From the NCBI RefSeq assembly GCF_034432235.1, contig NZ_DAOUCJ010000001.1, forward strand, positions 1-58,040: a stretch of 58,040 bases of DNA, in the 5' to 3' direction. Made by a program: the position numbers and the translations under genes. Shown here in pieces: positions 48,790-57,720 of this stretch; the stretch's first letter is position 1; every line of letters begins with the position of its first letter. Source of the DNA: Thermoflexus sp. (lineage in GTDB: Bacteria > Chloroflexota > Anaerolineae > Thermoflexales > Thermoflexaceae). A model generated the notes under the pieces. That model had not been told where the DNA came from. It saw only the letters and a program-made list of their open reading frames with translations, and ran no database searches.

Positions 48790-51321
48790 TCACAGCGCGA
48801 ATATGCATTCCAGCAACCGGCGGGTTTCCCCCTTCAGATCCGGCATCTCCCCCGGAGGCCCGACACACGCCGGGCATCCCCGCTCACACGGGCAGCGCTT
48901 CACCACCTCCAGGGCCGCTTCCAGCAGGGCCCTATGGACGGCCCAGAGATGGGCGGCGAACCCCACGCCGCCGGGAACGTCTTCATAGAGCAGGACGGTG
49001 GGGCCACTGGTTTCCTGGCCCGCTGGATCCACCAGGAGGCCGAGATCCGCCGGATCACTCATCAGGAAAATCGGGGCGAGGCCATGGAGCAGATGGGCCA
49101 GGCCGGAGAGGGCGCTGCGCGTCCCCAGCCTCTGCTCCAGACGCCGGTGGCAGCGCCGGCAGACGGTGATCAGGTTCTCCAGGGCATGGGCCTCCGCAGG
49201 ATCCCGGAAGGCCCGCAGGGGCCGCAGGTGATGGACATCGTGGGCATGCCCCGGCGGCTCCGGAGCGCCGCACACCCGACAACGGTAGCCATCCCGGGCC
49301 CGGACCTGGCGGCGGACCGCTTCCCATTCCGGCCCGTAATCGAGGGGGCCGATATGAATCCCCTCTTCCTTCAGACGCTCCACCAGCGCCAGCTCGATGG
49401 TCAGCCACCACGCGGCCGTGGGCAGGATCACCTCCGGGGTTTCCACTTCCGCCCACCCCAGGAGCTCCCCGCCCGGCCATCGCAGGCGCCGATAGCCCAC
49501 CACCTGATGCACGATGGTCACCTCGCCCCACGCGCAGATCCCCCAGGGCTCCACGCGGCGCGACCGCTCCGCATCGAGATGCCAGCGCGCCTCCACGATC
49601 GGCTCGGTGACCTCATCCCCTTCGAAGGGCTCCGCGATGGCTTCCCCCTGCTCCCAATCCACGGAAACGATCCGGTAGGCCGCACCCTCGTGCAGATACA
49701 CGGCGCCCGGATGGACCAGCCGGGGGGCCGAGGGGCGGTCCATCTCGCCGATGATCCCCCCGCCCTTCCCCGCGCCCAGCCGGATCCTCACCCGATCCCC
49801 CGTGCCGGTCCGCAGGTTGACTTCCTGCGCCGGGTAACGGTCCGCCGCAAAATATACGCGCCCGTCCGTGGGGTTGCGGTAGAGGGGCTCTCCATCGGCG
49901 ATCAGCCGATCCACGACCCAGCCCGTATCCAGCGTGCGGGCGAAGGGCTCATCCGGGCCCAGGGGCCACTCGAACGCGGCGCAACGCAGATGATCGGCCA
50001 GGATCGCCAGGTTGTCCGGATCAAAGCGGGCGGCCTCGGGGGGATTTCGCAGGAGGAATTCCGGATGGCCCGCGAGGTATTCATCGAGGGGAGTGGCCGT
50101 GAGGACCATGAGGGCGACGCTCAGGGGCGCCCGCCGGCCCGCCCGCCCCGCCTGCTGACGGACCGAAGCGATGGTCCCCGGATACCCGACCATCACACAG
50201 GCCTCCAGGGTTCCGATGTCCACCCCCAGCTCGAGGGCGTTGGTGGCGATGACCGCGCGGATCCGTCCTTCCCGCAATCCCTTCTCGATGGCCCGGCGCT
50301 CCTCCGGGAGATATCCCCCCCGATACCCGTGGACCTCCTCCGGATCCCCGCCCCGCTCCGCCCAAGCGGATCGCACCATGCGGAGGAGGCGCTCGACGGC
50401 CATGCGCGAACGGGCGAAGGCGATGACCGGGATCCCATGCTCGAGGAACGTCTGGATCAGGCCGGCGGCCGCCGTCAGGGCGCTCTGGCGCAGGCCGCTG
50501 GCCGCATCGAGAAGCGGCGGGCGATACAGGATGAAATGGCGCTCGCCATAGGGGGCCCCGTCCTCCTCGATGACATGGACCGGCCCCTCGACCAGCCCTT
50601 CAGCCAGCTCCCGGCCGTTGGCGACGGTCGCGGAGGCCAGGAGGAACTGGGGAGAGGCGCCGTAAGCGGCGGCCAGGCGCCGCAGCCGCCGCAGCACGTT
50701 CACCATGTGGCTGCCGAACACCCCTCGATAGACGTGGGCTTCATCGATCACCACAAAGCGCAGATGGCGCAGAAACGTCCCCCAGCGGGGATGCTGGGGA
50801 AGGATCCCCAGGTGGAGCATATCGGGGTTGGTCAGCAGCAGACGCCCGCGCTCCCGGACGAACCGGCGGGCCTCGCCGGGCGTGTCGCCATCGTAAGGGA
50901 GCGCGGCGGCCGGAAGCCTCATGGCGGAAAGCCAGGCGCGGAGCACCGCGAGCTGGTCATGGGCCAGGGCTTTGGTGGGGTAGACCAGCAGGGCCGTGGC
51001 CTGGGGATCCTCGCAGAGGGCCTGCAGGATCGGGAGCAGAAAGGCCAGGGTCTTCCCGGAAGCGGTGCCGGTGAACAGGGCCACGTGGGCCCCCGCGCGG
51101 GCCGCGCGATAGGCCTCGGCCTGATGGGTGTAGAGGGCGGAACACCCGGCCTGCCGGAGCGCCTCCCGCCATCGGGGATGGAGGTCCTCCGGGATCGGCG
51201 CCCACTGGGCCTCCCGGGCCGGCGCCCAGGCCCAGGCCGCAACCCGCCGGCGGAACGCCGGGTCCTGCCGCCAGCGTCGCAACAGGGCGGCCAGAGGCGT
51301 AGTCTCTTCATTCCGCCACAA
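48790..51321 (-). CDS. MrfA/YprA-like DEAD-box helicase (DUF1998) with an internal HNH domain
   Basis: An ~843-residue SF2 helicase. Motif I is FTGTASGKTLAFLLP, the Ia region LVYPTKALAHDQL, motif II VIDEAHVYRG, motif III LLASATVANG, motif VI RQQAGRAGRR. The C-terminal DUF1998 part has LLYEDVPGGVGFAA and a zinc site CPCERGCPAC. Residues ~675-730 are an HNH endonuclease domain: RDGYRCRVCG, DVHHLRPLRAF, ENLITVCRRCHRR. MrfA proteins act in DNA repair; the HNH insertion is not part of the standard form I know. A TTG at 51321, nine bases after GGAGG, gives the normal length; an ATG at 51393 would overlap ogt more. Confidence 0.87.
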   Translation of the reverse strand: MWRNEETTPLAALLRRWRQDPAFRRRVAAWAWAPAREAQWAPIPEDLHPRWREALRQAGCSALYTHQAEAYRAARAGAHVALFTGTASGKTLAFLLPILQALCEDPQATALLVYPTKALAHDQLAVLRAWLSAMRLPAAALPYDGDTPGEARRFVRERGRLLLTNPDMLHLGILPQHPRWGTFLRHLRFVVIDEAHVYRGVFGSHMVNVLRRLRRLAAAYGASPQFLLASATVANGRELAEGLVEGPVHVIEEDGAPYGERHFILYRPPLLDAASGLRQSALTAAAGLIQTFLEHGIPVIAFARSRMAVERLLRMVRSAWAERGGDPEEVHGYRGGYLPEERRAIEKGLREGRIRAVIATNALELGVDIGTLEACVMVGYPGTIASVRQQAGRAGRRAPLSVALMVLTATPLDEYLAGHPEFLLRNPPEAARFDPDNLAILADHLRCAAFEWPLGPDEPFARTLDTGWVVDRLIADGEPLYRNPTDGRVYFAADRYPAQEVNLRTGTGDRVRIRLGAGKGGGIIGEMDRPSAPRLVHPGAVYLHEGAAYRIVSVDWEQGEAIAEPFEGDEVTEPIVEARWHLDAERSRRVEPWGICAWGEVTIVHQVVGYRRLRWPGGELLGWAEVETPEVILPTAAWWLTIELALVERLKEEGIHIGPLDYGPEWEAVRRQVRARDGYRCRVCGAPEPPGHAHDVHHLRPLRAFRDPAEAHALENLITVCRRCHRRLEQRLGTRSALSGLAHLLHGLAPIFLMSDPADLGLLVDPAGQETSGPTVLLYEDVPGGVGFAAHLWAVHRALLEAALEVVKRCPCERGCPACVGPPGEMPDLKGETRRLLECIFAL

Positions 51322-51811
51322 GCGGCGCTCCCTCCAGATGCAACAGCCATCGCTTGAGATGACGGCCCCCGGTGTAGCCGCCCAGACGGCCATCGGCGGC
51401 GACCACCCGATGGCAGGGGATCAGGATGGGCAGCGGATTGGCCCCCAGGGCCTGGCCCACCGCCCGGGCCGCTCCGGGCTGTCCGATCCGACGGGCCAGC
51501 TCCCGGTAGGTGAGGGTCTGCCCATAGGGGATGCGGGCCGTCTCCATCCACACCTTCCGCTGGAACGGCGTGCCCTCGGGATCCAGCGGCACGGTGAACG
51601 CCCGCCGCTTGCCCTGCAGATACTCCAGGATCTGGGCCACGGCCTGCGCTGCCAGTCCCTCTTCCCGGCGCTCCATCTCCGGGTCGAGCGCCCGCACCCT
51701 CGCCCACTCCGCCTCCCCGTTTTCGCCAAAGATCACCCGGCGAACCCCGCGGGCGCTCGCCACCACCCATAACGTCCCCAGGGGGGTCCCCTCGGCCATC
51801 GACCAGTGCAT
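51308..51811 (-). CDS. ogt: Methylated-DNA-protein-cysteine methyltransferase
   Basis: A 167-residue O6-alkylguanine repair protein. FQRKVWMETARIPYGQTLTY contains the DNA-binding helix, and PILIPCHRVVAADGRLGGYTGG holds the acceptor cysteine. GGAGGGAGG precedes the ATG at 51811. Its end overlaps the helicase start, so two DNA-repair genes are cotranscribed, consistent with the alkylation/mitomycin-type repair role of MrfA proteins. Confidence 0.95.
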   Translation of the reverse strand: MHWSMAEGTPLGTLWVVASARGVRRVIFGENGEAEWARVRALDPEMERREEGLAAQAVAQILEYLQGKRRAFTVPLDPEGTPFQRKVWMETARIPYGQTLTYRELARRIGQPGAARAVGQALGANPLPILIPCHRVVAADGRLGGYTGGRHLKRWLLHLEGAPLVAE

Positions 51812-52063
51812 GCCTCCCTCCGAACCCAGAACTCCAGGCGACGGTGGCTCTCCTCTTTATGATAATCCCAAGGATCCCGGAAGACGCCGGATGGGATCTC
51901 CACAGCGGGCCTTCTCTTCCTGAAGCCATGGCATGGGCTTCTGGAAGCCGCCTTACAATCGGCGGGCGGAATCCCGGATTTCCGTCCCTCTTCCCATGTT
52001 TGCTAAAATGCCCTCTGCGCTGAACCTCATCTTGGGGCATCCTTTAGACCGCAAGGAGGATCC

Positions 52064-52867
52064 ATGCGCAGAATCGGCGGCTGGCTGCTGGGAGGCGGGA
52101 TCGGATTGTTCCTGATGGGCATGGCGATGGGGAGCCTCCCATGGCCCGGGCCCCACGCCCTGGCGCAGGCGCAGGTCACCGCCACGCCCCGCCCGGATGG
52201 CTCCATCGTCCACACGGTGGAAGCGGGCGACACGCTCTTCGGCCTGGCCATGCTTTACGGGACCACCGTGGAGGAGATCAAGGCCCTCAACGGCCTGGAG
52301 TCCGATTTGCTGGTGGTGGGCCAGGAGCTCCTGATCCGCCCTCCCCAGCAAAGCGCCCCCTCGCCCGCTTCGACCCCGACCCCAGCATCAGGGGAGCGGC
52401 GCCTGGGAACGCTGTGCACCGGCGCCTTTGAGGACCGGAACGGCAACGAAACGAAAGACGAGGGGGAGCCCTGGATCGCGGGGATCCCCATCCATCTGAT
52501 CGATGGCCATGGATGGAAGACGACGCTGATCTCAGAGGCCGGCCAGGCGACATGCCTTCGGGATCTCGAGCCAGGCTATTACGTGCTCGCGCTGGAGAGC
52601 CCGACCGGCTATGCGCCTTCCGGGCCCACTCGACGGGAGATCTGGTTGCCGTGGAACGCGGAGACGACCGTATGGTTTGGATTCCAGCCCTCCGCCGGGC
52701 CTGCCACGCCCACCCCCTCCCCGACCCGCGCGCCGTCCGCGCCCGCGGGACCGGATCTCTCGGCGCTCGGGCAAGGATTGCTCATGGCTGCCGGATTCCT
52801 GGGGTTGCTGCTGCTGGGCGTCTTCATCGGCTATCAGGTGGGGCAGCAACGCGCCCGGGAGCGTTAA
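52064..52867 (+). CDS. LysM-domain membrane-anchored surface protein
   Basis: A 267-residue exported protein. An N-terminal signal/TM (LLGGGIGLFLMGMAMGSL) ends before HALAQA. A LysM domain spans ~residues 48-92 (IVHTVEAGDTLFGLAMLYG, IKALNGL, LVVGQELLI). A second, Ig-like SdrD-B/CNA-B-type domain covers ~110-205 (AFEDRNGNETKDEGEPWIAGIPIHL, GYYVLALESPTGY). A Pro/Thr-rich linker and a C-terminal TM with basic tail follow. AAGGAGG precedes the ATG. TAAAAT at 52004-52009 is a possible -10. Probable peptidoglycan-binding envelope protein. Confidence 0.85.
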   Translation: MRRIGGWLLGGGIGLFLMGMAMGSLPWPGPHALAQAQVTATPRPDGSIVHTVEAGDTLFGLAMLYGTTVEEIKALNGLESDLLVVGQELLIRPPQQSAPSPASTPTPASGERRLGTLCTGAFEDRNGNETKDEGEPWIAGIPIHLIDGHGWKTTLISEAGQATCLRDLEPGYYVLALESPTGYAPSGPTRREIWLPWNAETTVWFGFQPSAGPATPTPSPTRAPSAPAGPDLSALGQGLLMAAGFLGLLLLGVFIGYQVGQQRARER

Positions 52868-52891
52868 TACGACAGCCGCACCCGGCCTTCA

Positions 52892-52921
52892 AGTAGGGCA
52901 ACTGCTTGCAGTTGCCCTACT
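52892..52921. repeat. 30-base near-palindrome before glmU
   Basis: Two perfect 14-base arms (52892-52905, 52908-52921) around TT; core GTAGGGCAACTGC. No T-tract follows. Lies between the LysM gene and glmU, and could be a terminator or a copy of a dispersed palindromic element. Confidence 0.6.
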
Positions 52922-52950
52922 ACGGGAACGGGGAGGAAAGGGGGTAGCGT

Positions 52951-54297
52951 ATGACCTGGACGGCGATCGTTCTGGCCGCAGGGCGCAGCACCCGGTTTCA
53001 GTCCGAGCGGCCGAAAGTGGTGCACCCTCTGGCGGGCCGCCCGATGATCCGGCACGTCCTGGAGGCCCTGCAGACGGCCGGATGCTCCACCCCACCGGTC
53101 GTGGTGATCGGCCCGTCCGCTTCGGAAGTGCGGGAAGCTGCCGGACCCGGTGCCCGGTTTGCGACCCAGCCCGAGCCCCGGGGCACCGGCGATGCGGCGC
53201 GCTGGGCGGAGCCGATCCTCCGGGGAGAGGTCGACCATATCCTCATCACCTATGGGGATCTGCCGCTGGTGCGCCCCGAGACCTTCCGCCGGCTGATCGA
53301 AGCCCATCAGGCCCGCGGGGCGACCCTGACCTTCCTGACCGCCCATCGAGCGGACCCCACGGGCTACGGGCGGGTGATCCGGGATCCGGAAGGGAGGGCG
53401 CTCCGGATCGTGGAAGAGGCGGAAGCCGACCCGGAGGAACGACGCCTCCCGGAGATCAACGTCGGCGTTTACGTCATCCGCGAGCCGTGGCTCTGGCCCG
53501 CCCTCGCCCGCCTGCAGCCCAGCCCGGCGAAAGGGGAGATCTATCTCACCGACCTGGTCGCCCTCGCCGCCGCGGAGGGGGCACAGGTGGAGACCGTCGC
53601 CCTGGAAGATCCCGACGAAGCGCTGGGGATCAACACCCGGGTGCAGCTGGCGGAGGCCGAGCGCATCATGCGGCGGCGGATCAACACCCGATGGATGCTG
53701 GAGGGCGTCACCCTCCTGGATCCCGAACGGGTTTACATTGAAGCCGGCGTGCGCATCGGGCCGGACACGGTGATCTACCCCGATACCTATCTGGAGGGGG
53801 AAACCCGGATCGGCCGCCGATGTCGCATCGGGCCCAACACCATCCTGCGGGACGCGGTGCTGGGCGATGATTGCATCGTGGAGGCCTCGGTCGTCGAAGG
53901 CGCCGTGCTGGCCGATCGCGTCCACGTGGGGCCCTTCGCCCATCTGCGACCGGGGACCCGGCTGGCGGAAGAGGTGCATGTGGGGAATTTCGCGGAGATC
54001 AAGAACAGCGTCGTCGGCCCGCGAACGCGGATGCATCACTTCGGCTACCTGGGGGACGCCACGGTCGGCGCGGACGTGAACATCGGCGCGGGGACCGTCA
54101 CCTGCAATTACGATGGGGTGCGCAAGCATCCGACGGTCATCGAAGATGAGGCGTTCATCGGCAGCGACACCATGCTCGTGGCGCCGGTGCGGGTGGGGCG
54201 GAAGGCCAAAACCGGCGCCGGGTCCGTGGTGACCCGCGATGTGCCCCCGGAGACCTTGGTTTACGGCGTCCCGGCCCGCCCCCGCCCCTCCCCGTAG
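52951..54297 (+). CDS. glmU: Bifunctional GlmU (GlcNAc-1-P uridyltransferase / GlcN-1-P acetyltransferase)
   Basis: A 448-residue enzyme of UDP-GlcNAc synthesis. The N-terminal pyrophosphorylase has VLAAGRSTRFQSERPKVVH and YGDLPLVRPETF. The C-terminal left-handed beta-helix has VGNFAEIKNSVVG, HFGYLGDATVGADVNIGAG and TCNYDGVRKHPTVI. The first loop has RSTRF where GKGTRM is common. GGGGAGGAAAGGGGG precedes the ATG. Supplies peptidoglycan precursors. Confidence 0.95.
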   Translation: MTWTAIVLAAGRSTRFQSERPKVVHPLAGRPMIRHVLEALQTAGCSTPPVVVIGPSASEVREAAGPGARFATQPEPRGTGDAARWAEPILRGEVDHILITYGDLPLVRPETFRRLIEAHQARGATLTFLTAHRADPTGYGRVIRDPEGRALRIVEEAEADPEERRLPEINVGVYVIREPWLWPALARLQPSPAKGEIYLTDLVALAAAEGAQVETVALEDPDEALGINTRVQLAEAERIMRRRINTRWMLEGVTLLDPERVYIEAGVRIGPDTVIYPDTYLEGETRIGRRCRIGPNTILRDAVLGDDCIVEASVVEGAVLADRVHVGPFAHLRPGTRLAEEVHVGNFAEIKNSVVGPRTRMHHFGYLGDATVGADVNIGAGTVTCNYDGVRKHPTVIEDEAFIGSDTMLVAPVRVGRKAKTGAGSVVTRDVPPETLVYGVPARPRPSP

Positions 54298-54337
54298 CCG
54301 CAGGCGAGGCATCCCTGCGCCCCGCCTTCCCTCCGGG

Positions 54338-54366
54338 TTGCTTCCCGCCGATGGCCGCATTACAAT
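54338..54366 (+). promoter_or_regulatory. Promoter upstream of the metG leader
   Basis: TTGCTT at 54338-54343, 17-base spacer, TACAAT at 54361-54366. It lies 217 bases before the metG start. Confidence 0.7.
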
Positions 54367-54372
54367 GGTTTA

Positions 54373-54582
54373 CAACATCCGCCAGCACCCTGGCGAGCGG
54401 GGTTGGATTGATGAAGCGCCACCCGATCGTCTCCCTACCGATGATGAGGAGATCCCCTCTACGGTCGGGGGCCTGAGGCCCCCCCGACGAGCGGGTTGCC
54501 CTTTGCCCGCAGACCGCCGGCCTCGGCCGGCGGTCTTTGTTTATGGAGCAGGCGGATTTCGACTCCATGGAGGAGGTGCCGG
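54373..54582 (+). promoter_or_regulatory. Structured metG 5' leader, putative attenuator
   Basis: About 210 bases from the predicted transcript start to the ATG. A GC-rich hairpin (54464-54488: GTCGGGGGCC, loop TGA, GGCC plus Cs, CGAC) precedes a strong intrinsic terminator (54511-54542). CTGAGGCC (54473-54480) can pair with GGCCTCGG (54519-54526) in the terminator, so two exclusive folds are possible. No T-box consensus is seen. A small RNA ending at the terminator is an alternative reading. Confidence 0.5.
54511..54542 (+). terminator. Intrinsic terminator inside the metG leader
   Basis: 12-bp perfect stem (54511-54522 with 54525-54536) followed by TTTGTTT. It ends 41 bases before the metG start codon and downstream of the predicted promoter. 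Confidence 0.85.
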
Positions 54583-56355
54583 ATGGCGGAAAAGGTCCTG
54601 GTCTGCGTGGCATGGCCGTATGCGAACGGCCCGCTGCATCTGGGCCACATCGCCGGAGCCTACCTTCCGGCCGACATCTTCGCCCGCTATCACCGCCTGA
54701 AGGGCAACCGGGTCCTGATGGTCTCGGGGTCGGATTCCCATGGAACCCCCATCACCGTTCAGGCGGATCGGGAGGGCGTGCCGCCCCGGACGCTGTTCGA
54801 GCGCTATCATCAGGTCTTCCTGGAGACCTGGCAGAAATACGGCATCTCCTTTGATCTTTTCACCCACACCGATACGGAAAACCATCACCGGGTCGCCCAG
54901 GACATGTTCCTGCGCCTTCTGGAGAAGGGCTATCTCTTCAAGCAAACCCAGCGCCAGTTCTACTCGGAGGTCTCGCGGCGCTTCCTGCCGGATCGTTACA
55001 TCGAGGGGACGTGCCCGATCTGCGGCTATGAGCGGGCCCGGGGCGATCAATGCGAGCGATGCGGGACGCTTTTAGAAGCCACCCAGCTGATCCATCCTCG
55101 CAGCCGGATCGACGGGAGCGTGCCGGTGTTGCGGGAGACCGAACATTATTTCTTCAACCTGCCCGCCTTCACCGAGCCCCTCCTGGCCTATCTGCGCGAC
55201 AAAGGATACTGGCGGCCCAACGTGCTCGCCTTCACCCTCAATTACATCCGGCAGGGGCTCCAGCCGCGCCCCATCACCCGCGACCTGGACTGGGGCATCC
55301 CGGTTCCCCTAGAGGGGTTTGAGGGGAAGGTGCTTTACGTGTGGTTCGAGGCCGTCATCGGCTATCTCTCGGCGACCATCGAATGGGCCTCCCTTTCCGG
55401 AAACCCGGAGGCCTGGAAGGACTGGTGGTATGATCCGGGGGCCAAAATCGTCTATTTCATCGGGAAGGACAACATCCCCTTCCACACCATCATCTGGCCC
55501 GCCCAGCTCCTCGGCACCGAGCGGCTGTATGAGGAGGATCCCTCCAAACGCTTCACCCTGCCTTACGATGTGCCGGCCAACGAATTCCTGAACCTGGAAG
55601 GGGACAAATTCTCCACCAGCCGCAACTGGGCGGTCTGGGCCCTGGACGCGGCGGAGCGTTACGCAGTGGACGCCATCCGCTATTACCTGACGGCGATCAT
55701 GCCGGAGACCCAGGATGCGGAGTTCCGCTGGATCGATTTCATCCGCCACAACAACGAAGAGCTCCTCTCCATCTGGGGGAACCTGGTCCACCGCGTCCTC
55801 ACCTTCGCGGCCCGCCATTTCCATGGGGAAGTGCCCATGCCGGGCCTGATGGAGCCGCGGGACGCCGAGATCCTGGCCCGGATCGATGTGTCCTTTGAGA
55901 CGGTGGGGCGGCTGATCGAGGGCTGCCGCTTCCGGCAGGCGCTGGAGACCGTAATGGGTCTGGCCGCGGAGGTGAACCGTTATCTCAATGAGCGCGAGCC
56001 ATGGAAAGAGATCCGGGAAGATCGAACCCGGGCGGGGACAACCGTCTACGTGGCATTGCGGGCGATCGACAGCCTCAAGGTGATGCTCGCGCCCTTCCTC
56101 CCCTTCTCCAGCCAGCGGGTCCACGAGATGCTGGGGTATGAAGGGGACCTGGTGGGGCGCCTGATCGTCCGGACTGTGGCGGAGCGGACGCGGGAGCACC
56201 TTGTCCTCACCTACGAAGCCGATCCCCGGGTCCGCTGGGAGCCCAGCCGGCTGCCGCCGGGCCAGCGCCTGCGGGAGATCCGCCCGCTGTTTGAGAAAAT
56301 CGACGAGGCGCGGGCGGAAGAAGAACGGGCCCGCCTGGGACAACCGACGGCGTGA
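54583..56355 (+). CDS. metG: Methionyl-tRNA synthetase
   Basis: A 590-residue class I synthetase. HIGH motif in GPLHLGHIAGAYLPADIF, zinc knuckle CPICGYERARGDQCERCG, WFEAVIGYLSATIEWA, and KMSKS variant in LEGDKFSTSRNWAVW. The anticodon-binding helical domain follows (YLNEREPWKEI). The C-terminal EMAP-like tRNA-binding domain is absent. GGAGGAGG precedes the ATG at 54583; in-frame upstream ATGs lie inside the leader structures. Confidence 0.97.
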   Translation: MAEKVLVCVAWPYANGPLHLGHIAGAYLPADIFARYHRLKGNRVLMVSGSDSHGTPITVQADREGVPPRTLFERYHQVFLETWQKYGISFDLFTHTDTENHHRVAQDMFLRLLEKGYLFKQTQRQFYSEVSRRFLPDRYIEGTCPICGYERARGDQCERCGTLLEATQLIHPRSRIDGSVPVLRETEHYFFNLPAFTEPLLAYLRDKGYWRPNVLAFTLNYIRQGLQPRPITRDLDWGIPVPLEGFEGKVLYVWFEAVIGYLSATIEWASLSGNPEAWKDWWYDPGAKIVYFIGKDNIPFHTIIWPAQLLGTERLYEEDPSKRFTLPYDVPANEFLNLEGDKFSTSRNWAVWALDAAERYAVDAIRYYLTAIMPETQDAEFRWIDFIRHNNEELLSIWGNLVHRVLTFAARHFHGEVPMPGLMEPRDAEILARIDVSFETVGRLIEGCRFRQALETVMGLAAEVNRYLNEREPWKEIREDRTRAGTTVYVALRAIDSLKVMLAPFLPFSSQRVHEMLGYEGDLVGRLIVRTVAERTREHLVLTYEADPRVRWEPSRLPPGQRLREIRPLFEKIDEARAEEERARLGQPTA

Positions 56356-56365
56356 CCGACCCTTT

Positions 56366-56520
56366 GCGCCGATGGAAATCGGCCTTCATGGGCGCTTCGC
56401 CGGCACCAAAAACCCATCGGCCCCTCACGCCGATTGGAAATCGGCCTCGCGAGGCGCTTCGCGCCCCGCGTCGGCCTCCGCCGATGCACCGGCCGGCGCA
56501 GGCCGGCCATCGGCCGAAGG
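56366..56520. repeat. Array of three GCCGAT hairpins
   Basis: GCCGAT-GGAA-ATCGGC (56368-56383), GCCGATT-GGA-AATCGGC (56429-56445) and GCCGATG...CATCGGC (56480-56514, with inner CCGGCC/GGCCGG). The first two copies also share about 30 bases including GGCGCTTCGC. They fill the gap between convergent metG and the FAD oxidase gene. Confidence 0.7.
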
Positions 56521-56559
56521 CCCCCAAAGGTCGAATTCATTCGACGCTTCCCGGGGCGC

Positions 56560-57720
56560 TCAGATCACGTTGTATTCCGCGGAACGACCTGCGAGGGCGA
56601 AGCGCTCCCATCGGAGCGGCGCGATATCCAGCGTATGGGCCTGGCCGTCCAGGATCTCCTCGGCCATGAGCAGGCCGGCGATCGGGCCGTGCATCACCCC
56701 GTGGCCGCTGAAGCCCGCCACCACATAAAAGCCTTCCACCGCCGGAACGCGCCCGAGGATCGGGTGGGCATCCGGGGTCACCTCATAGAGGCCGACCACG
56801 CGCGCCCGCACACCCGCGCGCTCCAGCAGCGGCATCCGCGCGATGGCCGCTTCCATATGGACCAGCTCCCATGCCGGGTCCAGCTGTTCGTTGAACCCGG
56901 GAGGCTCCGCCCGGTTCGACATGCCGGTGAGGATCCCCTCCCCTTCCCGGTGGAAATAGAGGCTTTGAGCGAAATCGATCACCATGGGGAAATCGGGCGG
57001 GATCTCCGGGATGGGCGTGGTGATGAGATACTGACGCCGGTAGGGGAGAATGGGAAGCTCCACCCCCACCATCTGCCCGATCGAAGCGGCCCAGGCGCCT
57101 GCAGCGTTCACCAGGATCGGTGTGGCGATCTCGCCGGCGGGGGTTCGCACCGCCTCGATCCGCCCGCCCCGGGTTCGGACCCCGATCACGGGGGTATGCG
57201 TGAAGAGCTGCCCGCCGAGGCGGCGGGCGCCGGACGCATACCCATTGACCAGGTCCATGGGGCTGAGGAGGCCATCGCGCGGGCAAAACGTTCCGGCGAT
57301 CACGTCCTCCAGGCGCATCATGGGGAGCCGGCGGCGGATCTCCTCGCCTGCGAGCCATTCGGTGGGCACGCCGAGGCGGCGTTGCAGCGCCACCTGGTCG
57401 CGGAACGCGGCGACATCCTCCTCCCGAGTGAGGAGGAAGAGATAGCCGCAGAAACGCATCTCGAGGGGCGCGCCGGGGTCCTCGGGGAAGCGTTCCATCA
57501 TCGCCACGCTGAGGAGAGAGAGGCGGATATGGATCTCGGTGGCGAACTGATGGCGGAACCCGCCGGCGGCCTTGCTGGTCGAGCCACAACCGAAGAAAGG
57601 ACCCTTCTCCAGGACGACCACTCGCAAGCCGGGGGACTTCTTGAGGAGATGATAAGCCGTGCTCAGGCCCATCACCCCGCCCCCAGCGATCACCACATCC
57701 GCTGCAGCCGGCAAGGTCAT
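56560..57720 (-). CDS. FAD-dependent amine oxidoreductase (sarcosine oxidase beta / DAO family)
   Basis: A 386-residue DadA/SoxB-like flavoprotein. FAD motif DVVIAGGGVMGLSTAYHLLKK at the N-terminus, GSTSKAAGGFRHQFATE, LVNAAGAWAASIGQMVGVELPI, and the C-terminal VAGFSGHGVMHGPIAGLLMAE typical of sarcosine oxidase beta and dimethylglycine/proline oxidases. Substrate is probably an N-methylated or cyclic amino acid; not resolved. GGAGGCG precedes the ATG at 57720. No alpha, gamma or delta subunit genes are adjacent. Confidence 0.9.
   Translation of the reverse strand: MTLPAAADVVIAGGGVMGLSTAYHLLKKSPGLRVVVLEKGPFFGCGSTSKAAGGFRHQFATEIHIRLSLLSVAMMERFPEDPGAPLEMRFCGYLFLLTREEDVAAFRDQVALQRRLGVPTEWLAGEEIRRRLPMMRLEDVIAGTFCPRDGLLSPMDLVNGYASGARRLGGQLFTHTPVIGVRTRGGRIEAVRTPAGEIATPILVNAAGAWAASIGQMVGVELPILPYRRQYLITTPIPEIPPDFPMVIDFAQSLYFHREGEGILTGMSNRAEPPGFNEQLDPAWELVHMEAAIARMPLLERAGVRARVVGLYEVTPDAHPILGRVPAVEGFYVVAGFSGHGVMHGPIAGLLMAEEILDGQAHTLDIAPLRWERFALAGRSAEYNVI

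Noticed and set aside
54373..54582. T-box riboswitch upstream of metG
   Set aside because: No GGTGG-x-ACCGCG-like T-box sequence or typical stem I motifs are visible, so only an unassigned attenuator is claimed.
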